64,000 nucleotides of DNA from Arthrobacter sp. MN05-02 (lineage in GTDB: Bacteria > Actinomycetota > Actinomycetes > Actinomycetales > Micrococcaceae): assembly GCA_004001285.1 (NCBI GenBank), contig AP018697.1, positions 2,418,001-2,482,000 of the forward strand, written 5' to 3'. Below the pieces are notes generated by a model. That model was not told where the DNA came from, did no database searches, and saw only the letters and a program-made list of their open reading frames with translations. A program made the translations under genes and the position numbers. Positions within the stretch are counted from its first letter, which is position 1. Every line of letters begins with the position of its first letter. Below, piece by piece: positions 9,535 through 18,648 of the stretch.

Positions 9535-10404
9535 GTGACCGGACTCCCTGCGCCGTCCGCGCCTCCGATCTGGAGGGCGGACGGCGCGAACCTCGTGGTG
9601 CACGCGGACAACGCCGAGTACCTGGCGACCCTGCCGGATGCGGCCTTCACGATGATCTACGTCGATCCCCCGTTCAACACCGGCCGGGCCCAGCGCCGCC
9701 AGCAGACCACCATGGTGCGGGCGGTCGACGGTTCGGGCGACCGCGTGGGCTTCAAGGGGCTCTCCTACTCGACCGTCAAGGGCATGCTCGCGAGCTACGA
9801 CGACGCCTTCGAGGACTACTGGGACTTCCTCGTGCCCCGGCTCGCCGAGGCGTGGCGGCTCCTCGCCGACGACGGCACCCTCTACCTCCACCTCGACTAC
9901 CGCGAGGTGCACTACGCCAAGGTGATGCTGGACGTCCTCTTCGGGCGCGACTGCTTCCTGAACGAGATCATCTGGGCCTACGACTACGGTGCCCGGGCCA
10001 AGCGCAAATGGCCCGCGAAGCACGACAACATCCTGGTGTACGTGAAGAATCCCTCGGCGTACTACTTCAACAGCGACGAGGTCGACCGCGAACCGTACAT
10101 GGCGCCCGGACTCGTGACGGCGGAGAAGGCTGCCCTCGGCAAACTCCCCACGGACGTCTGGTGGCACACCATCGTGTCCCCCACGGGCCGCGAGAAGACC
10201 GGCTACCCCACGCAGAAGCCCGAGGGCCTGCTCCGGCGCGCCGTCGCGGCGAGCAGCCGGAAGGACGACTGGGTGCTGGACTTCTTCGCGGGGTCGGGCA
10301 CCCTCGGAGCGGTGGCCGGCAAACTCGGCCGGCGCTTCGTCTGCGTGGACCGGAACCCGCAGGCCATCGAGGTCATGCGTGAGCGCCTGGCCCTCTGGAC
10401 CTGA
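9535..10404 (+). CDS. Orphan site-specific DNA methyltransferase (N4/N6 type)
   Basis: A 289-residue amino-methyltransferase of the N6_N4_Mtase fold with motif order typical of the beta class: catalytic DPPFNTG (DPPF at 44-47) first, AdoMet-binding FAGSGT (251-256) near the C-terminus. The target is adenine-N6 or cytosine-N4; the sequence DPPF favours N6-adenine. No restriction endonuclease lies next to it, so it is an orphan enzyme. The GTG start at 9535 follows the helicase stop by 6 nt, so the two are probably co-transcribed. That pairing suggests a housekeeping or regulatory role rather than restriction, but I cannot show it. Confidence 0.87.
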   Translation: MTGLPAPSAPPIWRADGANLVVHADNAEYLATLPDAAFTMIYVDPPFNTGRAQRRQQTTMVRAVDGSGDRVGFKGLSYSTVKGMLASYDDAFEDYWDFLVPRLAEAWRLLADDGTLYLHLDYREVHYAKVMLDVLFGRDCFLNEIIWAYDYGARAKRKWPAKHDNILVYVKNPSAYYFNSDEVDREPYMAPGLVTAEKAALGKLPTDVWWHTIVSPTGREKTGYPTQKPEGLLRRAVAASSRKDDWVLDFFAGSGTLGAVAGKLGRRFVCVDRNPQAIEVMRERLALWT

Positions 10405-10469
10405 CCCGGCCGGCCGACTGCCGGGCGGTCCGGGTCGGGGACTGCGGGGTCCGGCGCGGACCGGGGGTC

Positions 10470-11312
10470 CTAGCGCAGCGACGTCCCCGTGGCGAACTCG
10501 ACGATGGCCTCGAGCGTCTCGCGGCTCGTGACGTTCTCGCCCAGCAGGTTGGGCTTGCCACTGCCGTGGTAGTCGCTGGAGCCGGTGACCAGCAACCCGT
10601 TCTCGCGCGCGATCGCCCGCAGTTCTCCGCGCGCACCCTCGGGGTTGTCGCGGTGCTCCACCTCGAGTCCCAGGAGGCCGGCGTCGATCATCTCGTCGAT
10701 GACGGCGCCCCCCACCACCGCCCCGCGGTTGAAGGCCGAGGGATGCGCGAAGACCGGGACGCCGCCGGCCGCACGGATGAGGGCGACGGCGTGTGCGGGG
10801 TGCGGCGCGTAGTGGCTGACCCAGTACGGGGAACGCGCGGTCAGGACGCGATCGAAGGCCTCCGACCGCGTGGTCACGATGCCCAGTGCGATCAGGGCGT
10901 CCGCGATGTGGGGGCGGCCCACGGTCGCACCCTCGGTCACATGCTCCTCGACCAGGTCCCAGGTGATGGGGAAGTCCTCGGACATGAGCTCGACCATGCG
11001 GCGGGCGCGCGTGAGGCGCGCTGTGCGGGACTTCCCGATCTCCTCGCGGAGGCCGGCGTGCTCCGGGTCGTGCAGGTAGGACAGCACGTGCACGCTGATG
11101 CCGGTGTCGGTCCGGCAGGAGACCTCCATGCCGGGGACGAAGGTGATGCCCAGCCTCGCCGCCGCCGCCGCTGCCCGGTCCCAGCCCGCCGTCGAGTCGT
11201 GGTCGGTGAGGGCGACGGCGTCGAGGCCCGCGGCGACGGCGGACGCGATCAGGACATCGGGGTCCTCCGTGCCGTCCGAGACGTTGGAGTGGGTGTGCAG
11301 GTCGATTCTCAC
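10470..11312 (-). CDS. PHP-domain metal-dependent phosphoesterase
   Basis: A 280-residue hydrolase of the polymerase-and-histidinol-phosphatase superfamily, similar to the YciV/RNase AM (3',5'-nucleoside bisphosphate phosphatase) group. Metal ligands are visible in DLHTHSNVSDG, LTDHDST, PGMEVSC, FAHPSAFN and SSDYHGSGKPN. The substrate is not proven here; YciV acts on pAp and on RNA 5' ends. The start is GTG at 11312, giving VRIDLHTHS; the open frame upstream runs into the divergent aminopeptidase promoter. It converges with the methyltransferase gene over a 65-nt GC-rich spacer with imperfect inverted repeats. Confidence 0.85.
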   Translation of the reverse strand: MRIDLHTHSNVSDGTEDPDVLIASAVAAGLDAVALTDHDSTAGWDRAAAAAARLGITFVPGMEVSCRTDTGISVHVLSYLHDPEHAGLREEIGKSRTARLTRARRMVELMSEDFPITWDLVEEHVTEGATVGRPHIADALIALGIVTTRSEAFDRVLTARSPYWVSHYAPHPAHAVALIRAAGGVPVFAHPSAFNRGAVVGGAVIDEMIDAGLLGLEVEHRDNPEGARGELRAIARENGLLVTGSSDYHGSGKPNLLGENVTSRETLEAIVEFATGTSLR

Positions 11313-11416
11313 CGGACCCAATCTACGCGCCGGTACGGTTCCGGCCCGCCAGCGGCACGGCGACGCCGCGGGGTGCGGACTTTCCCGCGGCACGGCGACG
11401 GTGAGACGATGGCGGG

Positions 11417-12997
11417 GTGAGCACCGACGACACCGCCCCCGCATCCCGAAACCCCACCGATTCGCCGGAGGGCCAGCCGCTGTCCGACCGCAACGAGAAC
11501 CGCTCCCAGCGGCCCGATTCCGACGCCTTCAAGGCCTTCATGGCCAGCAGCTGGGCACCGGCGTCGGAGGACCTCCCGGCCGTGGCGACCGTCGCGGCGC
11601 ACGCCGCGCGCCGTCGTCGTGCCGTCTCCGACCGCTTCCCCGGCGAGCGCATCGTGATCCCGGCCGGCCCCTTCAAGGTCCGCTCCAACGACACCGACTA
11701 CCGCTACCGCCCGCACTCGGGATTCGCCCACCTGACCGGTCTCGGCCTCGACCACGAACCCGACGCCGTGCTGGTCCTCGAACCGGTGGAACAGGGAACG
11801 GGGGACGACGGCGGGAACCATACGGCCACGCTGTACTTCCGGGAACTCGCGGGACGCGACAGCGCCGAGTTCTATGCGAATGCGCGCTACGGCGAGTTCT
11901 GGATCGGCCAGCGTCTCTCCATGGCGCAGATCCGGGCCCAGCTCGCCCTCGCGACCGCGGATCTCGCCGAACTCGAGGTGGCGATCACCAAGGACGCCGG
12001 CGTTCGCGAGATCGGTGGGGTGAGCATCCGCTTGCTCCGGGAGGTCGACCTCAACGCCGACGCGCTCGTCGACACCTCCCGGATCAACACGGGCGTGGAC
12101 CTCGAGAAGGCGGACGCCCTCGACGCGGTACTCGCCGAGGCCCTGTCCGAGCTGCGGCTCATCAAGGACGCCTGGGAGATCGAGCAGATGGAGGCGGCCG
12201 TCGCCGCCACCGTCGAGGGGTTCCACGAGGTGGTCCGCGCCCTCCCCCGCGCCATCACCCATCCGCGTGGCGAGCGCGTTGTCGAAGGCGCGTTCTTCGC
12301 CCGTGCCCGCGAGGAAGGCAACGACCTCGGCTACGACACCATCGCAGCATCGGGGAACAACGCGACGACGCTCCACTGGATCCGCAACACCGGCCAGGTC
12401 AGGGCCGGCGAACTGCTGCTGCTGGACGCAGGAGTGGAGGCGGAGAGCCTCTACACGGCCGATGTCACCCGCACCATCCCCGTGAACGGGCGGTACACCG
12501 AGACGCAGCGCAGGATCTACCAGGCCGTGCTCGATGCCGCCGACGCGGGCTTCGCCGCAGCACAGCCGGGCCGGAAGTTCCGTGAGGTCCACCTCGCGGC
12601 CGTCACGGTCCTGGCCGAGAACCTGGACCGGTGGGGACTCCTGCCCGTATCCCTCGACGAGGCGCTCGCGCCCGAGGGCCAGCACCACCGCCGCTGGATG
12701 CCGCACGGGACCAGCCACCACCTCGGCATGGATGTGCACGACTGCGCCCAGGCCAAGCGGGAACTGTACCTGGACGGGATACTCACCGAGGGCATGGTCT
12801 TCACCATCGAGCCGGGCCTGTACTTCAAGGCGGAGGATCTGGCGGTCCCCGAGGAGTACCGCGGGATCGGTGTGCGCATCGAGGACGACGTGCTGATGAC
12901 CGCCGACGGACCCGTCAACCTCAGCGCGGCCTTCCCCCGGAGCCCGGACGAGGTCGAGGACTGGATGGCCGGTATCTGGGGCAGCACCGGCGAGTAG
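11417..12997 (+). CDS. pepP: Xaa-Pro aminopeptidase (aminopeptidase P, M24B)
   Basis: It cleaves N-terminal residues that precede proline. The 526-residue product has an N-terminal aminopeptidase P domain (DTDYRYRPHSGFAHLTGL) and a C-terminal pita-bread catalytic domain. The metal ligands are in LLLDAGVEAESLYTADVTRT (two Asp), HGTSHHLGMDVHD (His), FTIEPGLY (Glu) and GVRIEDD (Glu). About 60 extra N-terminal residues are acidic and probably disordered. GTG/ATG context: the chosen GTG at 11417 gives MSTDDTAPAS. The gene stands alone between divergent PHP and convergent stress-protein genes. Confidence 0.92.
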   Translation: MSTDDTAPASRNPTDSPEGQPLSDRNENRSQRPDSDAFKAFMASSWAPASEDLPAVATVAAHAARRRRAVSDRFPGERIVIPAGPFKVRSNDTDYRYRPHSGFAHLTGLGLDHEPDAVLVLEPVEQGTGDDGGNHTATLYFRELAGRDSAEFYANARYGEFWIGQRLSMAQIRAQLALATADLAELEVAITKDAGVREIGGVSIRLLREVDLNADALVDTSRINTGVDLEKADALDAVLAEALSELRLIKDAWEIEQMEAAVAATVEGFHEVVRALPRAITHPRGERVVEGAFFARAREEGNDLGYDTIAASGNNATTLHWIRNTGQVRAGELLLLDAGVEAESLYTADVTRTIPVNGRYTETQRRIYQAVLDAADAGFAAAQPGRKFREVHLAAVTVLAENLDRWGLLPVSLDEALAPEGQHHRRWMPHGTSHHLGMDVHDCAQAKRELYLDGILTEGMVFTIEPGLYFKAEDLAVPEEYRGIGVRIEDDVLMTADGPVNLSAAFPRSPDEVEDWMAGIWGSTGE

Positions 12998-13032
12998 ATC
13001 CCGGGCCGGGAGCCCGCCCCGTTCGTCGGAGG

Positions 13033-13058
13033 AGGCAGGGACCCTCGGGTCCCTGCCT
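13033..13058. terminator. Terminator hairpin after pepP
   Basis: AGGCAGGGACC (13033-13043), loop CTCG, GGTCCCTGCCT (13048-13058), then TCTCC. This perfect 11-bp stem lies between convergent pepP and the stress-protein gene and could serve both. Confidence 0.75.
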
Positions 13059-13096
13059 TCTCCATGACCGTGCGACCGGCCGCTGTCCGGCCGCTG

Positions 13097-13942
13097 CTAC
13101 CCCTGGTGCGGGCCCCCGGCCGAGCTGGAGCCGTGGGTCCCGGGCCCTCCGCCCTGTGCGGGACCGTCCTGCCCGCCGTCCGTGGGCTGCACCGGCGCCT
13201 CGGGTGCGCCGGGTGCGCCGGGCTGGTCCTCGACGCGCACACCGTACTGGGGACGGCCGTCGGGAAGGTCGGGGAACTGTCCCTTGCGCGGACCACTCGT
13301 GCCGGGACCGGCGGTCTGCCCCTCGGCCGAACCCGCCTGCTGCGGCTGCTGCCCGGGGTAGGGGTCGTTCCAGGACGCGGGCCGCTCGGGCGCCTGCCCG
13401 GGTACCTGGCCCCAGGCGGCGGGGTTGGCGCCGGGATGCTGGGCCTGCCCGTTCATCGGGAGCTGCTGCAGCAACCGGCGGGCGTCGGCTGCCACGCTCG
13501 GATCGACGATCACGTCGTAGCTCGTCGCGATGACCTGGCTCGTGGAGGTGAAGTCACGCTTGCCGCGCTGGAACGTGTAGGTGATGACGCCGAAGAGCAG
13601 CCAGAAGATCGCTCCGAGCGCGATCGACGACGTGATGGTGACACCGGTCTCGCTGCCGGCGAAGAGGCTCAGGATCACACCCACGAAGAGACCGAACCAG
13701 GCTCCGGTCGCGGCGCTGCCGAGCGCCACCCGCGGATAGCTGAGGCGCCCTGTGACGCGCTCCACGGTCTTGAGGTCGTTGCCGATGATCGCCACCCGCT
13801 CGACCGCGAACTTGTGGTCGGCGAGGTAGTCCACGGCCTTCTGGGCATCGAGGTACCCCGTGTACCGGCCGATGGTCTCGCCCGTGGGCAGCACCCGGCC
13901 CAGGTCGCGGGAGGCAGTGGTTCCGAGAGGTGGTGTCGACAT
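13097..13942 (-). CDS. General stress protein 17M-like membrane protein
   Basis: A 281-residue protein. The N-terminal domain (ETIGRYTGYLDAQKAVDYL, FAVERVAIIGNDLKTVERV) matches the general-stress YflT/17M-like fold. Two adjacent hydrophobic segments follow (GAWFGLFVGVILSLF and SSIALGAIFWLLFGVITY). The last ~110 residues are a Pro/Gly/Gln-rich, probably disordered tail. The function is unknown. It is divergent from the MgtE/CBS gene with which it is also paired in mycobacteria (Rv1233c-Rv1232c), which suggests a shared role in envelope homeostasis. Confidence 0.78.
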   Translation of the reverse strand: MSTPPLGTTASRDLGRVLPTGETIGRYTGYLDAQKAVDYLADHKFAVERVAIIGNDLKTVERVTGRLSYPRVALGSAATGAWFGLFVGVILSLFAGSETGVTITSSIALGAIFWLLFGVITYTFQRGKRDFTSTSQVIATSYDVIVDPSVAADARRLLQQLPMNGQAQHPGANPAAWGQVPGQAPERPASWNDPYPGQQPQQAGSAEGQTAGPGTSGPRKGQFPDLPDGRPQYGVRVEDQPGAPGAPEAPVQPTDGGQDGPAQGGGPGTHGSSSAGGPHQG

Positions 13943-14102
13943 GATCCCATTCTTGCGTACTGCTCCATCAGGTGGGAGGAGTATCGCCCGCGGTGAACTC
14001 CCGGCTCCCCCGCTGCCGGCAGGGAAGACCCGCCACGGCTGCTGCGCCGCCGCCGACGGTCCGCCTGCCCGTCGTGATGCCGTCGCGGTGTGCGGCGCCG
14101 GA

Positions 14103-14108
14103 TAGCCT
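14103..14108 (+). promoter_or_regulatory. -10 element of the MgtE/CBS-like gene
   Basis: TAGCCT ends 6 nt before the GTG at 14115, the spacing of a leaderless promoter. No clear -35 box is visible. Confidence 0.4.
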
Positions 14109-14114
14109 AGAGCT

Positions 14115-15398
14115 GTGACTAACAACCCGACCCGCGTCTTCGTCGCCCGACTCCTGGGGCTCGATGTCTTCGATCCGTTGGGCGACCGCCTCGGCCGCCT
14201 CCGGGACGCCGTCGTCCTCGACCGCGGCCCGACCAGGCCCCCGCAGGTCGTGGGCCTCGTGGTCGAGGTCCCCGGGAAGAAACGCGTGTTCGTACCCATG
14301 ACGCGCATCACCTCGATGGACCCGTCCCAGATCATCTGCACCGGTCTCGTCAACCTCCGCCGCTTCGAGCAGCGTGGCGCGGAGATGCTGGTCGTGGCCG
14401 AGCTCTTCGACCGGCGACTCACCCTGCGCGACGGAAGCGGCAGCGCCGTCGTCGAGGACATCGCGATGGAGCGCAACCGTGCGGGCGACTGGCACGTCTC
14501 CCAGCTGTTCGTGCGACGCGGCGGATCGACCTCTCCCCTGCGCGGCCTGCGTCGCGGCGGTGAGCGCCTCATCATCGACTGGCTCGATGCCTTCCACGGC
14601 ACCACGGACGAACCGCAGGGCGCCACCCAGTTCGTCGCTCAGCACGACGACCTCAAGCCCGCCGACTTCGCCGACGCGCTGCACGAGATGAACGACAAAC
14701 GGCGCATCGAAGTCGCCGGCGAGCTGCAGGACGACCGTCTCGCGGACGTCCTCCAGGAACTGCCCGACGACGACCAGGTCCAGATCCTGCAGTCCCTGAC
14801 ACGCGAGCGCGCGGCCGACGTCCTCGAGGAGATGGACCCCGACGACGCGGCCGATCTCCTCAACGAGCTCCCCGAGGCGCAGAAGGAGGAGCTCCTGCAA
14901 CTCATGGAGCCCGACGACGCCGAGGACGTCCGCCGCCTGCTGGAGTACGAGGAGGACACCGCCGGCTCCCTCATGACCACGGTGCCCGTCATCCTCCCTC
15001 CCGAGGCGACCGTCGCCGAGGCTCTCGCGCACGTCCGCCGGGAGGAACTGACCCCGGCCCTCGCCTCCTCGATCTTCGTCTGCCGCCCGCCGCTCGAGAC
15101 GCCGACGGGGCGCTACCTCGGCGCCGTGCACATCCAGCAGCTGCTGCGGTACCCGCCGCCCGAGCCGCTCGGCAACATCATCGACACGGACCTCGAGGCC
15201 GTCGGCGACCAGGCGAACGTGAGCGAGGTGTCGAGGATCCTCGCCACCTACAACCTGAACTCGCTGCCGGTGGTCAACGCCGACGGCAGGCTGGTGGGCG
15301 CCGTAACCGTCGACGACGTCCTGGATCACCTGCTGCCCGACGACTGGCGGGCCCAGGACGACACATCCGTACCGAAACGAGGTGACCGCCGTGGTTGA
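14115..15398 (+). CDS. MgtE N-terminal domain and CBS-domain protein (soluble, no channel domain)
   Basis: A 427-residue cytoplasmic protein. Residues ~1-70 form a PRC-barrel-like segment (VFVARLLGLDVFDPLGDRLG). The middle contains the acidic helical repeats of the MgtE N domain (LADVLQELPDDDQVQILQSL, AADVLEEMDPDDAADLLNEL). The C-terminal part is a CBS pair (GSLMTTVPVILPPEATVAEA and LPVVNADGRLVGAVTVDDVL). There is no transmembrane magnesium channel, so it is a regulatory relative of MgtE rather than a transporter on its own. It starts at GTG 14115 and overlaps the following DUF1003 gene, giving the order seen in mycobacteria (Rv1232c, Rv1231c, Rv1229c mrp). Confidence 0.85.
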   Translation: MTNNPTRVFVARLLGLDVFDPLGDRLGRLRDAVVLDRGPTRPPQVVGLVVEVPGKKRVFVPMTRITSMDPSQIICTGLVNLRRFEQRGAEMLVVAELFDRRLTLRDGSGSAVVEDIAMERNRAGDWHVSQLFVRRGGSTSPLRGLRRGGERLIIDWLDAFHGTTDEPQGATQFVAQHDDLKPADFADALHEMNDKRRIEVAGELQDDRLADVLQELPDDDQVQILQSLTRERAADVLEEMDPDDAADLLNELPEAQKEELLQLMEPDDAEDVRRLLEYEEDTAGSLMTTVPVILPPEATVAEALAHVRREELTPALASSIFVCRPPLETPTGRYLGAVHIQQLLRYPPPEPLGNIIDTDLEAVGDQANVSEVSRILATYNLNSLPVVNADGRLVGAVTVDDVLDHLLPDDWRAQDDTSVPKRGDRRG

Positions 15399-15990
15399 GA
15401 GGATCAAGTCGAATTCACGCGGGCTCGATACGCCGCGTGAGACGCGCAAGCGCATCCTCCCGCGCCTGCGTCCGAATCCGGACCGCTTCGGCAGCGGGAC
15501 GGAGAACATCGCCCGTTTCATGGGCACCCCTCAGTTCCTCTTCTACATGACGGTCTTCGTCGCGGTCTGGCTGACGTGGAACACCGTCGCTCCGGCGAAC
15601 CTGCGCTTCGACAGTGCGGCCCTCGGGTTCACGGCACTGACCCTGATGCTCTCCCTGCAGGCTTCCTATGCCGCACCGCTGCTGCTCCTCGCGCAGAACC
15701 GCCAGGACGACCGCGACCGCGTCTCCATGCGTGAGGACCGCCAGCGGGCGGAGCGGAACCTCTCCGACACCGAGTACCTCACGCGGGAGATCGCGGAGCT
15801 GCGCATCGCGCTGCGCGAGGTGGCGACACGCGACTACGTCCGGTCCGAGCTGCGCTCCGTCCTCGAGGAGCTGCTCGAGACGACCGACGGACAGGAACTG
15901 ACGCTGCAGAAACGGCGGCCCCGGAAGCCGTCGGAGAGTACGGTGGCGCTGCCGAAGGTCCAGCCCACCGGGAGGAAGCCCGTCCGGTGA
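15391..15990 (+). CDS. DUF1003 family membrane protein
   Basis: A 199-residue protein of DUF1003: signature FGSGTENIARFMGTPQFLFY, then transmembrane helices TVFVAVWLTWNTVAP and LGFTALTLMLSLQASYAAPL, followed by QNRQDDRDRVSMREDRQRAE and a basic tail. Function is unknown. GTG at 15391 is preferred because GAGG lies about 8 nt upstream; GTG at 15382 is possible. The start overlaps the end of the CBS gene and the stop overlaps mrp by the sequence GTGA, so all three form one operon, possibly assembling into one membrane complex. Confidence 0.85.
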   Translation: MVERIKSNSRGLDTPRETRKRILPRLRPNPDRFGSGTENIARFMGTPQFLFYMTVFVAVWLTWNTVAPANLRFDSAALGFTALTLMLSLQASYAAPLLLLAQNRQDDRDRVSMREDRQRAERNLSDTEYLTREIAELRIALREVATRDYVRSELRSVLEELLETTDGQELTLQKRRPRKPSESTVALPKVQPTGRKPVR

Positions 15991-17121
15991 ATGCCCCCCT
16001 GCCCGTCGAGGAGGCCGTGCTGCACGCCCTCACCTCGGTGATCGACCCCGAGCTGCGCCGTCCCATCACCGAACTCGGCATGGTCGACGCGGTCGCCGTC
16101 GAGGGACGCACCGCCCGGGTCCGGGTCCTCCTGACCATCGCCGGGTGTCCCCTGCGCGACACGATCAGGCAGGACACCGAGGCCGCCCTGTCCGACCTGG
16201 ACGGCGTCGACGACGTGGAGGTGGAGCTCGGCGTCATGGACCAGGCCCAGCGCGACGCCCTGAAGGAGCAGCTGAAGGGCGCCGGCGGCCGCCGCGGCAT
16301 CCCGTTCAACGAGCCGTCATCCCTGACGCGCGTCTACGCGGTCGCCAGCGGCAAGGGCGGTGTCGGCAAGTCGAGCGTGACGGTGAACCTCGCGGTCGCC
16401 ATGGCGGCGCAGGGGGCTCCGCGTCGGGATCGTGGACGCCGACGTCTACGGGTTCTCGGTCCCCGCCCTCCTGGGCATCACGCAGCAGCCCACCCGCGTC
16501 GACGAACTCATCCTGCCGCCCGTCGCCCACGGCGTGAAGGTCATCTCCATCGGGATGTTCGTCGACGGCAACCAGCCCATCTCCTGGCGCGGGCCGATGC
16601 TGCACCGGGCGCTCGAGCAGTTCCTGACGGACGTGTACTTCGGTGACCTGGACGCCCTGTTCCTGGACCTGCCGCCGGGCACGGGCGACATCGCCATCTC
16701 CGTGGCGCAGCTGCTGCCGTCGTCGGAGCTCCTGGTCGTCACGACCCCGCAGAGCGCTGCCGCCGACGTCGCCGAACGCGCCGGCGCCATGGCCGCGCAG
16801 ACCGGTCAGCGTGTGGCCGGCGTCATCGAGAACATGTCCTGGCTCGAACTGCCCGACGGCGGGCGGCTCGAACTCTTCGGCGCAGGAGGCGGGAGCACGC
16901 TGGCAGCGAGGCTGACGGACACGCTCGGCACCGAGGTCCCCCTGCTCGGCAGCATCCCCCTGGAGGTGGCCCTGCGCGAGGGCGGCGACGCCGGCACTCC
17001 CCTCGTCCTCGGCCGGGACGGCTCGAGGGCCCGTACGGAACTGGAGGCGATCGCCGCGGTGCTCGCCCGCCGCCGCCCACGGGGCCTGGACGGACTGAAG
17101 CTGCCGCTCAGCCCGCGCTGA
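15987..17121 (+). CDS. mrp: Mrp/ApbC/NBP35-type iron-sulfur cluster carrier ATPase (apparent 1-nt frameshift)
   Basis: It is a P-loop ATPase that carries and delivers Fe-S clusters. The first reading frame encodes an N-terminal MIP18 (DUF59) domain (LTSVIDPELRRPITELGMVD) and the deviant Walker A VASGKGGVGKSS. The frame then breaks at the G-run 16413-16417 (one G too many). The second frame continues with GIVDADVYGFSVP, LDLPPGTGDIAISV and TTPQSAAADVAERA. Deleting one G restores AAQGLRVGIVDADVYG and a protein of about 377 residues. The usual CxxC cluster ligands near the C-terminus are not visible in IENMSWLELPDGGR, as in some actinobacterial members. Translation is coupled to DUF1003 by a 4-nt overlap. 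Confidence 0.87.
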
Positions 17122-17158
17122 TGCAAGCCGACGCCGGGCGGAGCCCGATGTCCGGGGT

Positions 17159-17569
17159 CTAGGTGGCCTCGAGGTCGTACGGAGCGCACTGCCCTGCCCC
17201 GAGGCGGGGACCGAACGGCACGGACGCATCCGGGCGGGCGCCACCGGCGGCCGCCACCGCGGGAGCAGGGGCGGGTCTCGGGGCGCCGCTGCTCACGGGC
17301 TTGAAGACGTCCTCGATGTCGTCGAGGAGCGCTTCCTTGATGATCCGGCGGGGATCGTACTGGCGTGGGTCGAGCTTCCGCCAGTCCACCTCGTCCAGTT
17401 CGGGGCCGACTTCCTCCCGGAGCTGCTCGCGGGCACCCGAGGCCATGCGGCGCAGGCCCTTGACGAGACGGGCGAGCTGGGCGGCGTACTCCGGAAGACG
17501 CTCCGGACCGAGCACCACGACGGCGATGATCGCCAGGACCACGAGTTCGAGGCCGTTGATTCCCAACAC
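17159..17569 (-). CDS. tatB: Sec-independent protein translocase subunit TatB
   Basis: TatB is part of the twin-arginine export receptor in the membrane. The 136-residue product starts MLGINGLELVVLAIIAVVVL: one N-terminal transmembrane helix with a glutamate, then the conserved GPERLPEY hinge, an amphipathic helix AAQLARLVKGLRRMASGARE, and a Pro/Ala-rich tail. The GTG start at 17569 fits. It lies after rseA on the same strand, as in the mycobacterial sigE-rseA-htrA-tatB order, but htrA is absent here. Confidence 0.9.
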   Translation of the reverse strand: MLGINGLELVVLAIIAVVVLGPERLPEYAAQLARLVKGLRRMASGAREQLREEVGPELDEVDWRKLDPRQYDPRRIIKEALLDDIEDVFKPVSSGAPRPAPAPAVAAAGGARPDASVPFGPRLGAGQCAPYDLEAT

Positions 17570-17673
17570 GTGAAAAGACTACCTTCCCGGCCTGCGCCGA
17601 CCATATTCGCCCATGCCCGGGCCGGACTCCGGCCGTGCCCGCGGGAGCTCCGGACCGGCGACACCGCCGTCGG

Positions 17674-18643
17674 TCAGCCGCCGTTCTCCTCGGGGTGGGT
17701 GATCGTCGACAGCCCGCGAAGGATGCGCTCCACCATGGAGTCGTCCCCGCCCTGCGGGGCCAGCGAGAGCTGGGCGTGCTCCGCCGTCACGAGCTGGCTG
17801 AGCGTCTGCGGCATGGCGGCCGCCGGCAGGTCGGAGACCACGGTGTAGGTGACCGACGGCGAATCGAGGACGACCTGCCACGGTGTCCCGGAGAGGACCC
17901 AGACGTCCTGGCCGGCACCCCCGACGTGCTCGAAGCCGTCCTGCGTCACGATGTTGCCGGTGACGGCGTTCAGCGGCGGAGCAGCGGCATCCACCGCGCC
18001 GCCGACCTTCCGCTGTTCGTAGACGGTCACGGTGTCGCCGTCGTTCTCGAGGACGAGTTCCAGGGTCGGTGCGCCGTCGACGGTGATGCCCTCGGCGCTG
18101 CGCAGGTCGAAGCCGAGCGACTCGAGTTCCGGGGCAGTACCACCCGCCGGCCCGCAGGGTCGCCAGCTGGTCGGTGTCCAGGTAGGTGGGCGTCCGGGGT
18201 GCCACGGCTTCCCAGCCGGCGCGCAGCGCCGTGGTACCGCCGGCCTCGGCGACCGTCGTGGGCCGGGTCTCCGACCCGATGACATAGGCGCCGGTCAGGA
18301 CCGCGGCGACGACGGCAGCGGACCCGCCCGCCGCGGCGACCAGCGTGCGGCGGCTGCGGACGGGACCGGTGCGCTCGTGATGGGCGCGCACGAAGGCCGC
18401 ACTCGAGCCGGTTCGCTCCTCGACCCCGGCGGACCCGAACCCGGGCGAGAGCAGCCTGCGCTGCAGGTCCGGGTCGGGGGACGGATTGCGCAGCCCCAGC
18501 AGCGCACTCTTGAGACTTCGGAGCCGGGCAACGACTGCAGCGCACGAGACGCAGCGGGAGACATGGCGCTCCACCGCGATGCGGCGCCTGTCGGACAGCT
18601 CACCGTCGACGAGGTCCTGCAGCGAGCGATGGGGATGCAGCAT
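17674..18643 (-). CDS. rseA: Zinc-containing anti-sigma factor RseA-like (apparent 1-nt frameshift)
   Basis: It is expected to hold SigE inactive at the membrane. From the ATG at 18643 the frame encodes HPHRSLQDLVDGELSD and the zinc anti-sigma motif ERHVSRCVSC (H-x3-C-x2-C), then a single transmembrane helix (LVAAAGGSAAVVAAVLTGAY). The frame breaks at the G-run 18131-18134 on the plus strand. One base fewer restores GGWYCPELESLGFDLRSAEG and an extracytoplasmic domain ending THPEENGG. Complete length would be about 322 residues. The start is 5 nt after the sigE stop, so the pair is co-transcribed and probably translationally coupled. Confidence 0.85.
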
Positions 18644-18648
18644 CGGTC

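Noticed and set aside
8131..10167. 678-codon minus-strand frame across the helicase and methyltransferase
   Set aside because: Low-complexity translation opposite two well-supported genes.
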